Shown here piece by piece: positions 1 to 8,708 of a DNA stretch of 10,119 bases. Below the pieces are notes generated by a model, which was given only the letters and a program-made list of their open reading frames with translations, was not told the DNA's origin and searched no databases. Within the stretch, counting starts at the first letter, position 1. Every line of letters begins with the position of its first letter. The stretch comes from an uncultured Actinomycetes bacterium (GTDB lineage: Bacteria > Actinomycetota > Actinomycetes > Nanopelagicales > Nanopelagicaceae). The DNA lies in assembly GCA_903893085.1 (NCBI GenBank), contig CAITKS010000166.1:1-10119 (forward strand), read 5' to 3'. Both the position numbers and the translations under genes were made by a program.

Positions 1-1
1 A

Positions 2-1081
2 TTTGGACTTATTCAAGCACTTGCCGATGGCGTGAAGCTTGCGCTTAAGGAAGATTTAATTCCGGCAGCGGCAGATAAAATCGTCTTCATAATTGCGCCA
101 ATTATCAGCGCAACTGCGGCATTTATGGCCTTTGCGGTTATGCCGCTTACTGGTCCAGTTAATTTCTTCGGCGAAGAAACCGTAATGCAGTTAACGGATC
201 TACCAGTAGGCGTTCTTTATGTGCTGGCAATTGCATCAGTTGGTGTTTACGGAATTGTTCTTGCCGGCTGGTCATCAGGTTCTACCTATCCACTTCTGGG
301 CGGACTTCGTTCGAGTGCACAAGTTATTTCTTATGAAATTGCCATGGGTCTCTCACTTGTCGCAGTCTTTATTTATTCAGGTTCAATGTCTACATCTTCA
401 ATCGTGCAGGCGCAGCAAGATACCTGGTGGTACGGTCTTGTTCTATTTCCTTCATTTGTTATCTATGCGATTTCAATGGTTGGTGAAACCAACCGCGCAC
501 CATTTGACTTAGCTGAAGCTGAAGGCGAACTCGTTGGAGGATTCCATACCGAGTACTCATCACTTAAATTCGCACTCTTCTTCTTGGCAGAATATGTAAA
601 CATCATCGCGGTCTCTGCGCTGGCAACGACGCTGTTCCTCGGTGGATACCACGCAATTCCAGGACTTGGATTTACCGAGCAATGGCTAGGTGGTTGGTTC
701 ACACTGATCTGGTTCTTTGTTAAAGTCTTATTCTTCTTCTTTATCTTCGTCTGGTTGCGCGGAACACTTCCGCGTTTGCGTTATGACCAGTTCATGCAGT
801 TTGGTTGGAAAGTTTTAATTCCTGTTTCATTGCTATGGATCTTGGTGGTTGCAACGCTTCGAGTAATTTCAACCTCAAGCCAACCTCGCGCAGTTACCTT
901 CGGCTTCGCGGGCTTAGTAGTTCTCATGGTCTTAGGTATTTCAACTGCCTTTGAAAACTCAAAGAAGAAGCGCACTTCCGTTGTTCATCCAGAAGCTGCT
1001 GCTCCAGATTTTGCTGTTCCATCCCTGCCATCTGAAATAACAACCATCAACGTTTCTCAGCAAGGAGGCGATCGTGGCTGA
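2..1081 (+). CDS. nuoH: NADH-quinone oxidoreductase subunit H (5' truncated)
   Basis: NuoH is the membrane subunit of complex I that forms much of the quinone-binding chamber and joins the peripheral arm to the proton-pumping arm. The reading frame is open from base 2 and begins [18 protein letters not shown], a classic internal NuoH motif, so the true start lies before the window; a GTG at 32 is internal. 359 residues are visible, probably lacking some 60-80. The signature [20 protein letters not shown] begins at visible residue 161, and the loop motif [14 protein letters not shown] lies near residues 99-112; both are conserved quinone-side loops. [11 protein letters not shown] (from residue 253) is also typical. 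About seven or eight hydrophobic segments are visible. A polar, Ala/Pro/Ser-rich tail of about 41 residues follows the last helix, as in other actinobacterial NuoH proteins. The end overlaps nuoI by 8 bases. Identification is certain; only the N-terminus is missing. Confidence 0.97.
   Translation, partial: FGLIQALADGVKLALKEDLIPAAADKIVFIIAPIISATAAFMAFAVMPLTGPVNFFGEETVMQLTDLPVGVLYVLAIASVGVYGIVLAGWSSGSTYPLLGGLRSSAQVISYEIAMGLSLVAVFIYSGSMSTSSIVQAQQDTWWYGLVLFPSFVIYAISMVGETNRAPFDLAEAEGELVGGFHTEYSSLKFALFFLAEYVNIIAVSALATTLFLGGYHAIPGLGFTEQWLGGWFTLIWFFVKVLFFFFIFVWLRGTLPRLRYDQFMQFGWKVLIPVSLLWILVVATLRVISTSSQPRAVTFGFAGLVVLMVLGISTAFENSKKKRTSVVHPEAAAPDFAVPSLPSEITTINVSQQGGDRG
1062..1068 (+). promoter_or_regulatory. 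Shine-Dalgarno site of nuoI
   Basis: AAGGAGG lies 5 bases before the GTG at 1074, inside the last codons of nuoH. It is the strongest ribosome binding site among the nuo genes here and fixes the GTG as the nuoI start. Confidence 0.8.
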
Positions 1082-1700
1082 TCAGAACGAATCCAATTCA
1101 TTGCAACCACTAGGTTCAAATGATGTCGACATCACAGCAGTTGCATATGAAAAAGTAGATCAACCCGGGCCAAAGAGCTTTTGGGCGCAATTACAGGGCT
1201 TTTGGCTCACCTTTGCGACCATGTTTAAAAAGGTAAACACAGTTCAGTATCCAGAAGTTAAAGAGCCAACTGCAGAACGTTTCCACGGTCGCCATCAATT
1301 AAATCGCCACCCTGATGGTTTGGAAAAATGTATCGGTTGCGAATTATGTGCCTGGGCATGCCCAGCAGATGCGATTTATGTAGAAGGCGCGGATAACACT
1401 CCTGATAATCAAATGTCACCAGGTGAGCGCTACGGCAAGGTTTATCAGATCAATTATCTGCGTTGCGTTTTCTGTGGACTTTGCATTGAAGCCTGCCCAA
1501 CTCGCGCGCTAACAATGACAAATGAATATGAACTTGCCGATTCAACTCGCAGCAAGTTGATATTTGAAAAGGACGATCTACTTGGACCGCTACGTGCCGG
1601 AATGTTGCCACCACCGCATCCAATGTATCCAGGATCAACAGATACCAATTATTACAACGGTGAGATTACGGAAGCTCATCCTTCGCAGGAGCAGAAATAA
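1074..1700 (+). CDS. nuoI: NADH-quinone oxidoreductase subunit I (two [4Fe-4S] ferredoxin-like)
   Basis: NuoI is the connecting subunit of complex I on the cytoplasmic face; it holds clusters N6a and N6b, which carry electrons toward N2 and the quinone. Two CxxCxxCxxxCP motifs are plain: Cys 86, 89, 92 and 96, then Cys 131, 134, 137 and 141. All eight ligands are intact. Residues 36-53 form the usual amphipathic N-terminal helix that lies on the membrane, preceded by about 35 polar residues. The C-terminal part ([20 protein letters not shown], 167-186) resembles actinobacterial NuoI. At 208 residues the length is ordinary for this phylum. The GTG start is supported by AAGGAGG five bases upstream and overlaps the nuoH stop. 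The TAA stop shares its last A with the nuoJ ATG, so translation of J is probably coupled to I. Confidence 0.98.
   Translation: MADQNESNSLQPLGSNDVDITAVAYEKVDQPGPKSFWAQLQGFWLTFATMFKKVNTVQYPEVKEPTAERFHGRHQLNRHPDGLEKCIGCELCAWACPADAIYVEGADNTPDNQMSPGERYGKVYQINYLRCVFCGLCIEACPTRALTMTNEYELADSTRSKLIFEKDDLLGPLRAGMLPPPHPMYPGSTDTNYYNGEITEAHPSQEQK
1687..1691 (+). promoter_or_regulatory. Shine-Dalgarno site of nuoJ
   Basis: AGGAG lies 8 bases before the nuoJ ATG at 1700, within the final codons of nuoI. It supports this ATG, which shares one base with the nuoI stop. Confidence 0.65.
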
Positions 1701-2479
1701 TGCAACCACTTTTAACTATTCAAGGACCTGAAGCGGCGCTTTTCTGGTTCCTGGCACCACTCGCAGTCGCTGCGGCACTCGGAATGTTGCTCGTTAAAAA
1801 AGCAGTTCACTCCGCCCTGCTTCTTGCTTGGGTAATGATCACGTTGGCAATTTTCTATATTGCACAGGAAGCAGTTTTTCTTGGGATCGTACAAGTAATC
1901 GTTTATACCGGCGCTGTGATGATGCTCTTCCTCTTTATCTTGATGTTGGTTGGAGTCGATTCATCAGATTCATTGACTGAAACCATTTCTGGCCTTCGCC
2001 CAATCGCAATCACTGCCGCGGTTGGCTTTGGTGGACTTCTGGTTTCATTGCTTGGTCGTGCAACTTTAGGGCGCGAACCAGTTGGCCTTGAAGTAGCAAA
2101 TGCAGCAGGCAATGTGCAAGGTTTAGCAGTTCTTCTATTTTCAAAATATGTCTTTCCATTCGAAGTTGTTTCCGCACTTTTAATCACTGCAGCACTTGGT
2201 GCGATGGTTCTTGGCCACCACCAACGCACCAATCCACGCCCTACCCAGCGTGAACAAGCAATCAGCCGTTTCCGTTCTGGTTCTCTAGCAGGAGCTGCGG
2301 GTCTGCCTGGTCCAGGTGTATTTGCTCGACACAACGCAGTTGATGTTCCTGCCTTGTTGCCAGATGGAACTCCGGCACCTTCTTCAATTTCTGCAACGTT
2401 AAAAGCGCGCGGTGATGTGATCGATTCAAGTCAATTCCAACTCGACAACGTTGACACAACAGTCGTGGAGGAGAAGTAA
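1700..2479 (+). CDS. nuoJ: NADH-quinone oxidoreductase subunit J
   Basis: NuoJ is a five-helix membrane subunit of complex I; its third helix contains a pi-bulge implicated in coupling quinone reduction to proton transfer. That helix is recognisable at residues 60-86 ([20 protein letters not shown], 65-84), including the conserved Tyr69 and Gly71. The last helix ([20 protein letters not shown], 147-166) matches the family. From about residue 173 the protein changes to a polar, Pro/Gly/Ser-rich tail of some 87 residues that is probably disordered and cytoplasmic. Tails of this kind are usual in actinobacterial NuoJ and absent from the E. coli protein. The ATG start follows an AGGAG and shares one base with the nuoI stop; the TAA stop likewise overlaps the nuoK ATG by one base. 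Confidence 0.96.
   Translation: MQPLLTIQGPEAALFWFLAPLAVAAALGMLLVKKAVHSALLLAWVMITLAIFYIAQEAVFLGIVQVIVYTGAVMMLFLFILMLVGVDSSDSLTETISGLRPIAITAAVGFGGLLVSLLGRATLGREPVGLEVANAAGNVQGLAVLLFSKYVFPFEVVSALLITAALGAMVLGHHQRTNPRPTQREQAISRFRSGSLAGAAGLPGPGVFARHNAVDVPALLPDGTPAPSSISATLKARGDVIDSSQFQLDNVDTTVVEEK
2467..2473 (+). promoter_or_regulatory. Shine-Dalgarno site of nuoK
   Basis: GGAGGAG lies 5 bases before the nuoK ATG at 2479 and encodes part of the Glu-Glu-Lys end of NuoJ. It fixes the nuoK start. Confidence 0.75.
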
Positions 2480-2778
2480 TGAATATCGATAACTACCTCT
2501 ACTTATCTGCGATCTTATTTACGATTGGCGCAGTTGGCGTTGTCGTTCGCCGCAACGCAATTGTCGTTTTCATGTGCGTTGAGTTAATGCTAAATGCTGC
2601 CAATTTAACGCTTGTTACTTTTTCACGTATCAATGGCACTCTCGATGGCCAAGTAATCGCCTTCTTCACGATGGTCGTTGCTGCTTGCGAAGTGGTTGTG
2701 GGTCTGGCAATTATCGTGACGATTTATCGCTCACGCCGATCAGCATCTATTGATGATGCTAGTTTGTTGAAGCGATGA
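2479..2778 (+). CDS. nuoK: NADH-quinone oxidoreductase subunit K
   Basis: NuoK is the small three-helix subunit related to MrpC that links NuoJ/A to the antiporter-like subunits and forms part of the proton path. The length, 99 residues, is exactly typical. Both essential membrane glutamates are present: Glu35 in [11 protein letters not shown] and Glu71 in [11 protein letters not shown], which correspond to Glu36 and Glu72 of E. coli NuoK. The motif [12 protein letters not shown] (21-32) and the DGQVIAFF segment before helix 3 are also family hallmarks. A good Shine-Dalgarno sequence precedes the ATG. The stop is part of an ATGA overlap with nuoL, which suggests translational coupling. Confidence 0.98.
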   Translation: MNIDNYLYLSAILFTIGAVGVVVRRNAIVVFMCVELMLNAANLTLVTFSRINGTLDGQVIAFFTMVVAACEVVVGLAIIVTIYRSRRSASIDDASLLKR

Positions 2779-4670
2779 CAATGGTTACCAATAACGGTCT
2801 TGTTTACTTAATCGCGCTGCCACTTTTTGGCGCACTTTCACTTTTGCTAATCGGTCGCCGCGCGGATAAATGGGGACACTTACTTGCCACCGCCATGTCT
2901 GCCAGTTCATTTGCAGTTGGTCTTTTTCAACTCTCCCAGATGTTGGGTCGCGAGGCAGAATCTCGCCCAGTTACCCAAAAGCTTTTCACCTGGATAAGTG
3001 TTGGTTCATTTAACGTTGACGCATCGCTGCTGCTAGATCAGCTTTCAATCTGTTTTGTACTTTTGATTACTGGCGTCGGAACCTTGATTCACATCTATTC
3101 AATTTCGTATATGTCACACGATCCTGATCGTCGTCGATTCTTTGCCTACCTAAACCTCTTTATTGCAGCGATGCTGCTACTTGTTCTCGGAGATTCATAC
3201 TTAAATCTTTATGTCGGCTGGGAAGGTGTTGGTCTTGCCTCATACCTCTTAATCGGTTTCTGGAATCAAAAACCAGCGTATGCAACTGCCTCTAAAAAGG
3301 CATTTATCATGAACCGTATCGGTGATATGGGCCTCTCATTTGCAATCATGATTGCCTTTGCATCCCTTGGAACCGTCTCATTTAACGGTGTAAAAGAACA
3401 TGCACATCACGCATCAGAGGCGACGATGACTGCGATTGGAATTATGTTATTGGTTGCAGCTGTTGGTAAGTCAGCACAATTCCCATTGCAAGCTTGGCTT
3501 GGCGATGCGATGGCTGGCCCAACTCCAGTTTCTGCGTTGATCCACGCAGCGACAATGGTTACTGCCGGTGTTTACTTAATTGTTCGTTCTAACTTTGTTT
3601 TCGATGCCGCTCCGAATGCGCAACTACTTGTTGTGATCGTCGGGGCTATCACGCTGATGTTTGGTGCACTTGTTGGTACCGCAAAAGATGACATCAAGAA
3701 AGCTCTTGCTGCATCGACCATGTCGCAGATCGGTTACATGATTTTGGCATCTGGCCTTGGACCAGCTGGTTATGCATTTGCAATCATGCACTTGTTAACA
3801 CATGGTTTCTTTAAAGCCGGAATGTTCCTTGGTGCAGGTTCGGTTATGCACGGCATGAATGATGAAGTAAATATGCGTCGTTATGGCGGACTTCGTAAAT
3901 TTATGCCAATTACCTTTATTACATTCGGTCTGGGTTATCTGGCAATCATTGGCGTTCCACCTTTTGCTGGTTTCTACTCAAAAGATATGATCATAGAAAC
4001 TGCGCTAAATGCAGGTGGTGCGAAGGGAATAATTCTTGGATCAGTTGCACTACTTGGTGCAGCAATTACCGCTTTCTACATGACTCGCGTAATGATTTTG
4101 ACTTTCACAAGTTCAAAGCGCTGGGAAGATAACCAGCATCCACACGAGTCACCTATCTTGATGTGGCTACCAATGGCGATTCTTGCAATCGGATCTGTTA
4201 CATCAGGTTTCTTACTCTCTCGTGGAGAGACGCTAAAACACTGGCTTGAACCGCTCTTTGAAGAACATGGCGAACACACAGAACTATTGCCTCCAATTGT
4301 CGTTTCTGGCCTTGCGCTTCTGATGGTCGCAATCGGTGTTGCCTTGGCTGTTGTTAAATACCAACTCTCTGATATCGATGCAGTTGCTCCAGAAGATGTA
4401 TCTGTATTTACTCGCATCGCACGTCGTGATTTATTGCAAGATGACATTAACGAAGCGCTATTCATGCGCCCTGGGCAAGCGATTACATCTGCGCTGGTTA
4501 AGGTTGATCAGAGCGTTGTCGATGGCGCGGTTCATGGAATCGGCAAGATGGCGCTCGGTTCTGGTTCGGTTCTGCGCAAATCTCAAACTGGCTTCGTGCG
4601 TAGCTATGCAGTTCTAATTCTGATTGGCGCTGCCGCGCTGATCGCAGCAATTTGGGTGGTCACACAATGA
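2775..4670 (+). CDS. nuoL: NADH-quinone oxidoreductase subunit L (proton-pumping antiporter-like)
   Basis: NuoL is the distal pump of the complex I membrane arm, homologous to Mrp antiporter subunits. At 631 residues it has normal length, with about 16 membrane segments. Visible proton-path residues are Glu150 ([19 protein letters not shown] region), Lys232 ([19 protein letters not shown]), the helix [12 protein letters not shown] (257-268), Lys347 ([12 protein letters not shown]) and Lys403 (GFYSKDMI); these correspond to E. coli NuoL Glu144, Lys229, Lys342 and Lys399. Residues of roughly 545-605 are polar and amphipathic and should be the lateral helix HL that runs along NuoM and NuoN. A final membrane anchor lies at about 609-630. 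The ATG at 2775 sits in an ATGA overlap with nuoK and lacks a strong Shine-Dalgarno site; a second ATG at 2781 would shorten the protein by two residues and cannot be excluded. Confidence 0.98.
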   Translation: MTMVTNNGLVYLIALPLFGALSLLLIGRRADKWGHLLATAMSASSFAVGLFQLSQMLGREAESRPVTQKLFTWISVGSFNVDASLLLDQLSICFVLLITGVGTLIHIYSISYMSHDPDRRRFFAYLNLFIAAMLLLVLGDSYLNLYVGWEGVGLASYLLIGFWNQKPAYATASKKAFIMNRIGDMGLSFAIMIAFASLGTVSFNGVKEHAHHASEATMTAIGIMLLVAAVGKSAQFPLQAWLGDAMAGPTPVSALIHAATMVTAGVYLIVRSNFVFDAAPNAQLLVVIVGAITLMFGALVGTAKDDIKKALAASTMSQIGYMILASGLGPAGYAFAIMHLLTHGFFKAGMFLGAGSVMHGMNDEVNMRRYGGLRKFMPITFITFGLGYLAIIGVPPFAGFYSKDMIIETALNAGGAKGIILGSVALLGAAITAFYMTRVMILTFTSSKRWEDNQHPHESPILMWLPMAILAIGSVTSGFLLSRGETLKHWLEPLFEEHGEHTELLPPIVVSGLALLMVAIGVALAVVKYQLSDIDAVAPEDVSVFTRIARRDLLQDDINEALFMRPGQAITSALVKVDQSVVDGAVHGIGKMALGSGSVLRKSQTGFVRSYAVLILIGAAALIAAIWVVTQ

Positions 4671-6202
4671 ACCTTGCAGACTTTAATTTACTAACTCTTT
4701 CCATGTTGCTGCCTTTACTTGGCACTGCAGCACTGGCATTTGTTCCCAAGACCAATGTATTGCTAACAAAGCAGATCGCGCTGGCAACGACTGTTCTTGT
4801 TGCAGTTGTTGGACTTGCGATGACCGTGTCTTTTGATTTCAATGTACCTGGTTTCCAATTTGTCGAATCACGCGAATGGATCCCGGCATTTGGTATTAAG
4901 TACGCACTGGGCGTTGACGGAATCGCGCTAATTCTTATTTTGATGTCTGTCCTGCTTACGCCAATTGTCGTAATTGCCGGCTGGAATGAATCAGAAGGTG
5001 GGCGTTGGAGTCCAAAGGTTTTCTATTCTCTTCTATTGGTTCTAGAAACCATGATGATCGGTGTATTTGCATCCACTGACGTCTTCTTGTTCTACGTATT
5101 CTTTGAAGCGATGTTGGTTCCGGTTTACTTCCTTATTGGTGGTTTCGGATCTGGCGATCGTGCAGCCGCAGCCGTAAAGTTCTTGCTTTACAGCCTTTTC
5201 GGCGGCCTTTTGATGCTCGCATCAATCGTTGGCATTTTCGTGATGGCAACTCGTTACGGTAACCGCACATTCGATATAACTACGTTGTCAGGGCTACATA
5301 CTGTTCTAACTCCGATGATGGAGAACGTTCTATTCCTAGGCTTCTTCATCGCCTTCGCAATTAAGGCACCACTTTGGCCGCTTCATACTTGGTTGCCAGA
5401 TGCTGCAAAGTCTGCGACTCCAGGAACTTCAGTTCTATTACTTGGCGTGCTCGATAAAGTCGGTACATTCGGAATGATTCGTTATTGCTTAACTCTGTTC
5501 CCAGAAGCGAGCAAGACATTTACACCGATGATTATCACCTTGGCCGTTATCTCAATTCTTTACGGTGCGTTCTTGGCGATCGGCGCCAAAGACATTAAGC
5601 GCTTGATTGCTTACACATCTATTTCACACTTTGGCTTTATCACCATGGGAATTTTTGCCATGACATCACAAGGCATGTCTGGTGCCACCTTGTACATGTT
5701 CAACCACGGTTTCTCGACAGCAGCACTGTTCTTAGTTGCCGGCTTCATGATTTTGCGTCGCAAGTCTTCGACAATCTCTGACTTCGGTGGGCTGCAGCGC
5801 ATCACACCAATAATGGCTTGGACTTTCTTCATTGCAGGAATGTCGAGCTTGGCACTTCCCGGACTCTCAAGTTTCGTTAGTGAATTCTTAGTTCTGGTCG
5901 GTACCTTTACGCGTTATCCAGTTGCAGCAGTTATTGCTACCTTCGGAATTGTTTTAGCTGCGCTTTATATTCTGATTCCTGTGCAACGCGCGCTTCATGG
6001 CCCGACTACACCCGGAAATGAAAACTTAACTGATCTAACTCTTCGCGAGAAGATTGCGATCGCACCAGTAATTGCCGTGATAGTGGTTCTTGGTTTCTAT
6101 CCATCACCGCTGCTAAAGATCATTAATCCTGCGTCACAAACCGTGATTTCTCAACAGGGATTTAGCGATCCTGCACCAACAATGAGTGAGGGCAAGAAAT
6201 GA
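4667..6202 (+). CDS. nuoM: NADH-quinone oxidoreductase subunit M (proton-pumping antiporter-like)
   Basis: NuoM is the middle antiporter-like pump of the complex I membrane arm. The 511 residues contain about 14 hydrophobic helices. The key charged residues are all in place: Glu147 ([18 protein letters not shown]), Lys233 ([17 protein letters not shown]), Lys264 ([14 protein letters not shown]) and Glu406 (FVSEFLVL), matching E. coli Glu144, Lys234, Lys265 and Glu407. I chose the ATG at 4667 because it forms the same ATGA stop-start overlap used at the K-L and M-N junctions and gives a normal N-terminus (MNLADFNLL). An in-frame TTG at 4652 would add only five residues (MGGHT) and is less likely. 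No strong Shine-Dalgarno site precedes it; GGGTGG near 4654-4659 is weak, so coupling to nuoL translation is probable. Confidence 0.97.
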   Translation: MNLADFNLLTLSMLLPLLGTAALAFVPKTNVLLTKQIALATTVLVAVVGLAMTVSFDFNVPGFQFVESREWIPAFGIKYALGVDGIALILILMSVLLTPIVVIAGWNESEGGRWSPKVFYSLLLVLETMMIGVFASTDVFLFYVFFEAMLVPVYFLIGGFGSGDRAAAAVKFLLYSLFGGLLMLASIVGIFVMATRYGNRTFDITTLSGLHTVLTPMMENVLFLGFFIAFAIKAPLWPLHTWLPDAAKSATPGTSVLLLGVLDKVGTFGMIRYCLTLFPEASKTFTPMIITLAVISILYGAFLAIGAKDIKRLIAYTSISHFGFITMGIFAMTSQGMSGATLYMFNHGFSTAALFLVAGFMILRRKSSTISDFGGLQRITPIMAWTFFIAGMSSLALPGLSSFVSEFLVLVGTFTRYPVAAVIATFGIVLAALYILIPVQRALHGPTTPGNENLTDLTLREKIAIAPVIAVIVVLGFYPSPLLKIINPASQTVISQQGFSDPAPTMSEGKK

Positions 6203-7719
6203 TTAACTTCGTACAACCAACCCTTGAGTATTCACTTCTTGCACCAATCCTTATTGTTTTAGGTGGAGCGCTCATCGGAGTTCTCATCGAAGCATTTGCA
6301 CCACGCAGCGCGCGTTCTAGCTCACAACTCTTTATAACCCTGGCTACCTTGTTACTTTCACTTGTTTCCCTAATTCGCGTCCGGACCGGTGCATCAACAG
6401 CTGCAGCGATGGGATCCGTAACCTTCGATGGTGCAGGCGTGTTGTTGCAGGGCTCCATTTTAATAATTGCAATAGTTTCAGTCTTCCTTTTAGCTGACCA
6501 AGAGAATTTCACGGCACTTGCAGCAGCCCTACCTGGCTCAGATGAAGAACGAACTGCTTTACAGCAAGATCTTAAAGTCACCGAGATTTATCCACTCACA
6601 CTCTTTGCTGTGGCAGGAATGTTGTTATTCCCCGTTGCAACAGATTTGATCACACTCTTTGTGGCACTTGAAGTGCTTTCACTACCTCTTTATTTACTCG
6701 CTGGATTATCTCGCCGTCGCCGTTTGATGTCGCAAGAGTCTGCACTCAAGTACTTCTTGTTAGGCGCATTTTCCTCCGCCTTCTTCCTAATGGGTATTGC
6801 ATATATATACGGTTACTCCTCATCCACCTCATTCTCGGGAATTCATGCAGCCGTAATTGGTGGAACCGGAAATGATGTTTACCTATTACTTGGTATTGCA
6901 TTCCTATCTGTTGGACTTCTCTTTAAAGTTGGTGCAGTTCCGTTCCACGCATGGTCACCAGATGTATATCAAGGTGCCCCAACTGCCGTAACTGCATTTA
7001 TGGCAGCTGCTACAAAGGTTGCAGCCTTTGGTGCGATGTTACGTATTTTCTACGTTTCATTTGCAGAGGCATACTGGCAATGGCGTCCAGCCCTGATTGC
7101 AATCGCACTTATTACGATGGTCTTTGGCTCACTCGTTGCAATCGCACAACGCGATGTAAAGCGTATGCTCGCTTATTCATCAATTGCTCACGCAGGTTTC
7201 TTACTCTCTGGAGTTATCGCACTTAATAAGTCGGGCCTTGATGCATCAATTTTCTATCTATTCTCATACGGAATAGCGACCGTCGGCGCATTTGCAATTG
7301 TGACCTTGGTACGCGATTCAGCTGGAGAAGTAACTGACCTAAATCGCTGGAGTGGTTTAGGAAAGCGATCACCTTGGGTGGCAACTGCTTTTGCCGGATT
7401 CTTATTAGCATTTGCTGGTATTCCACTAACAAGCGGATTCATTGGAAAATTTTCAATATTCTCTGCCGCATATGAAAGTGGATCAACTGCGATCTTGGTG
7501 ACTGGCGTGCTGTCATCAGCAATTGCCGCCTTCTTCTATATCCGCGTAATCGTCTTGATGTTCTTTAAAGATCCTGTTGAAGACGGAACATCAGTTGTCA
7601 TCCCATCTGTTTACACACAGGTCACGATTGCAATCTCTGCAGTTGCAACTTTTGCACTTGGAATTTATCCAACGCCTTTGATTAACTTTATTCAAAGCAC
7701 CGCACAGTTCCTTCGCTGA
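6199..7719 (+). CDS. nuoN: NADH-quinone oxidoreductase subunit N (proton-pumping antiporter-like)
   Basis: NuoN is the antiporter-like pump closest to the NuoH/J/K/A core. The 506 residues include about 14 membrane segments. Expected proton-path residues are visible: Glu158 (ALEVLSLPLYLLAGL), Lys184 (SALKYFLLGAFSS), Lys243 (LLFKVGAVPFHAWSPDVYQG), Lys273 (AATKVAAFGAMLR) and Lys417 (GFIGKFSIF), aligned with E. coli Glu133, Lys158, Lys217, Lys247 and Lys395. Compared with E. coli, an acidic hydrophilic insertion occupies roughly residues 101-128 (including LPGSDEERTALQQDL); I recall similar loops in other actinobacterial NuoN proteins. The ATG is in an ATGA overlap with the nuoM stop, with a modest GAGGG upstream. 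The TGA stop shares its last base with the next start, so this gene is not the end of the operon. Confidence 0.98.
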   Translation: MINFVQPTLEYSLLAPILIVLGGALIGVLIEAFAPRSARSSSQLFITLATLLLSLVSLIRVRTGASTAAAMGSVTFDGAGVLLQGSILIIAIVSVFLLADQENFTALAAALPGSDEERTALQQDLKVTEIYPLTLFAVAGMLLFPVATDLITLFVALEVLSLPLYLLAGLSRRRRLMSQESALKYFLLGAFSSAFFLMGIAYIYGYSSSTSFSGIHAAVIGGTGNDVYLLLGIAFLSVGLLFKVGAVPFHAWSPDVYQGAPTAVTAFMAAATKVAAFGAMLRIFYVSFAEAYWQWRPALIAIALITMVFGSLVAIAQRDVKRMLAYSSIAHAGFLLSGVIALNKSGLDASIFYLFSYGIATVGAFAIVTLVRDSAGEVTDLNRWSGLGKRSPWVATAFAGFLLAFAGIPLTSGFIGKFSIFSAAYESGSTAILVTGVLSSAIAAFFYIRVIVLMFFKDPVEDGTSVVIPSVYTQVTIAISAVATFALGIYPTPLINFIQSTAQFLR

Positions 7720-8708
7720 TGGCATCTTTCGGCATTCCTGACCTAGATCCCTCACTGGAGGCAGATTTAGCGATTGGCATGCAAGGCGTTGAAGAATTAC
7801 TGCGCGAACATATAAAAGGTGATTACCCACTGGTTGAAGAGACTTCACGTCACTTGGTTGCAGCCGGTGGAAAGCGTTTGCGTCCTTTGCTCACACTAAT
7901 TTCATCGCACTTTGGAGATAGCACCCGCAAGGAAGTAATTCCAGCAGCAGTTGTCTGCGAATTAACTCACCTAGCAACCCTGTATCACGATGATGTTATG
8001 GATGAAGCGCCAATGCGTCGCGGCGTTGAAAGTGCCAATAATCGTTGGGGAAACACCATCGCCATTTTGACTGGTGATTATCTATTTTCTAAAGCTTCAG
8101 ATTTATTGGCAGACCTCGGACCTGAAGCGGTTCGCCTGCAAGCGCGCACCTTCGAGCGTTTAGTAATTGGTCAGATTATGGAAACGCAAGGGCCACAAAA
8201 TGGTGAAGATCCACTGGCGCATTACTTACGTGTTGTGGGGGATAAGACCGGTTCGCTAATTGCAACCAGTGCTCGTTTTGGAGCCTTGCTATCTGGTGCA
8301 CCACGCGAGATAACTGAAACTCTTACTAAATTTGGTGAACAAATCGGAATCGCATTTCAATTAGCGGATGATGTTATTGATATCGCAAGTGAATCAAATC
8401 AATCCGGCAAGACTCCGGGAACTGATCTGCGTGAAGGTGTACCAACGTTGGTAACGCTAAATGTTATGGCTTCAGGTAAGGCAGAAGATGCCGAACTTAA
8501 GCGCTTGCTAAGCGGACCGATCCATGATGAAACCGAAGTTCAACAAGTTTTGCGTGCTCTTCGTTCACACGATGCGCTAAATCTGGCACGTCAACAGCTT
8601 GGTCAAATTGCTAAAGATGCACGTACCGCCTTGGGACCACTTCCTGTTGGCCCAGCAACTGGTGCGCTGTTCTCTTTATGCGATGCTGTTATCGACCGTT
8701 CTGCTTGA
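7719..8708 (+). CDS. Polyprenyl diphosphate synthase (long-chain, probable menaquinone side chain)
   Basis: This is a trans-isoprenyl diphosphate synthase that condenses isopentenyl diphosphate units onto an allylic diphosphate with Mg2+. In 329 residues it shows GKRLRP (51-56), the first aspartate-rich motif DDVMD (91-95) followed by MRRG (99-102), GDYLF (119-123), Lys176-Thr177, and the second aspartate-rich motif DDVID (217-221); the active site is complete. The residues five and four places before the first motif are Ala86 and Thr87. These are small, as in long-chain (C35-C45) enzymes rather than short-chain ones. It resembles the IspB/HepT/GrcC group. The ATG overlaps the nuoN stop by one base with no Shine-Dalgarno site, so it should be translated by coupling. 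This context suggests it makes the menaquinone tail used by complex I. Chain length and the grcC, hepT or ispB name cannot be settled from sequence alone. Its last 33 bases overlap rarD in antisense. Confidence 0.93.
   Translation: MASFGIPDLDPSLEADLAIGMQGVEELLREHIKGDYPLVEETSRHLVAAGGKRLRPLLTLISSHFGDSTRKEVIPAAVVCELTHLATLYHDDVMDEAPMRRGVESANNRWGNTIAILTGDYLFSKASDLLADLGPEAVRLQARTFERLVIGQIMETQGPQNGEDPLAHYLRVVGDKTGSLIATSARFGALLSGAPREITETLTKFGEQIGIAFQLADDVIDIASESNQSGKTPGTDLREGVPTLVTLNVMASGKAEDAELKRLLSGPIHDETEVQQVLRALRSHDALNLARQQLGQIAKDARTALGPLPVGPATGALFSLCDAVIDRSA
8676..8708. other. 33-base convergent gene overlap, codon-register aligned
   Basis: The last 10 residues and stop of the synthase, read on the + strand, are the exact reverse-complement codons of the last 10 residues and stop of RarD on the - strand. 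The synthase TGA (8706-8708) supplies a TCA serine to RarD, and a TTA leucine codon of the synthase (8676-8678) supplies the RarD TAA. Codon boundaries coincide on both strands. A 6-bp hairpin (8700-8705 with 8713-8718) sits here but has no T-tract in either direction. Confidence 0.9.

Noticed and set aside
32..34. GTG at 32 as the nuoH start.
   Set aside because: The frame stays open to base 2 and the upstream residues [10 protein letters not shown] are conserved internal NuoH sequence, so this GTG codes an internal Val.
1903..2334. Open frame of about 143 codons antisense to nuoJ.
   Set aside because: It lies wholly within a well-identified gene, has no recognisable family pattern and is basic and low-complexity like other antisense shadows.
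4216..4230. Perfect 6-bp hairpin TCTCTC-GTG-GAGAGA inside nuoL.
   Set aside because: It is a short stem within coding sequence with no T-tract and no junction nearby. Stems of this size are expected by chance.
4652..4666. Upstream in-frame TTG start for nuoM that adds five residues.
   Set aside because: The ATG at 4667 forms the same ATGA overlap found at neighbouring junctions and gives a normal NuoM N-terminus.
6588..6596. DnaA-box-like TTATCCACT within nuoN.
   Set aside because: It is a single near-match with one mismatch in a coding region, without a cluster of boxes or an AT-rich unwinding element.
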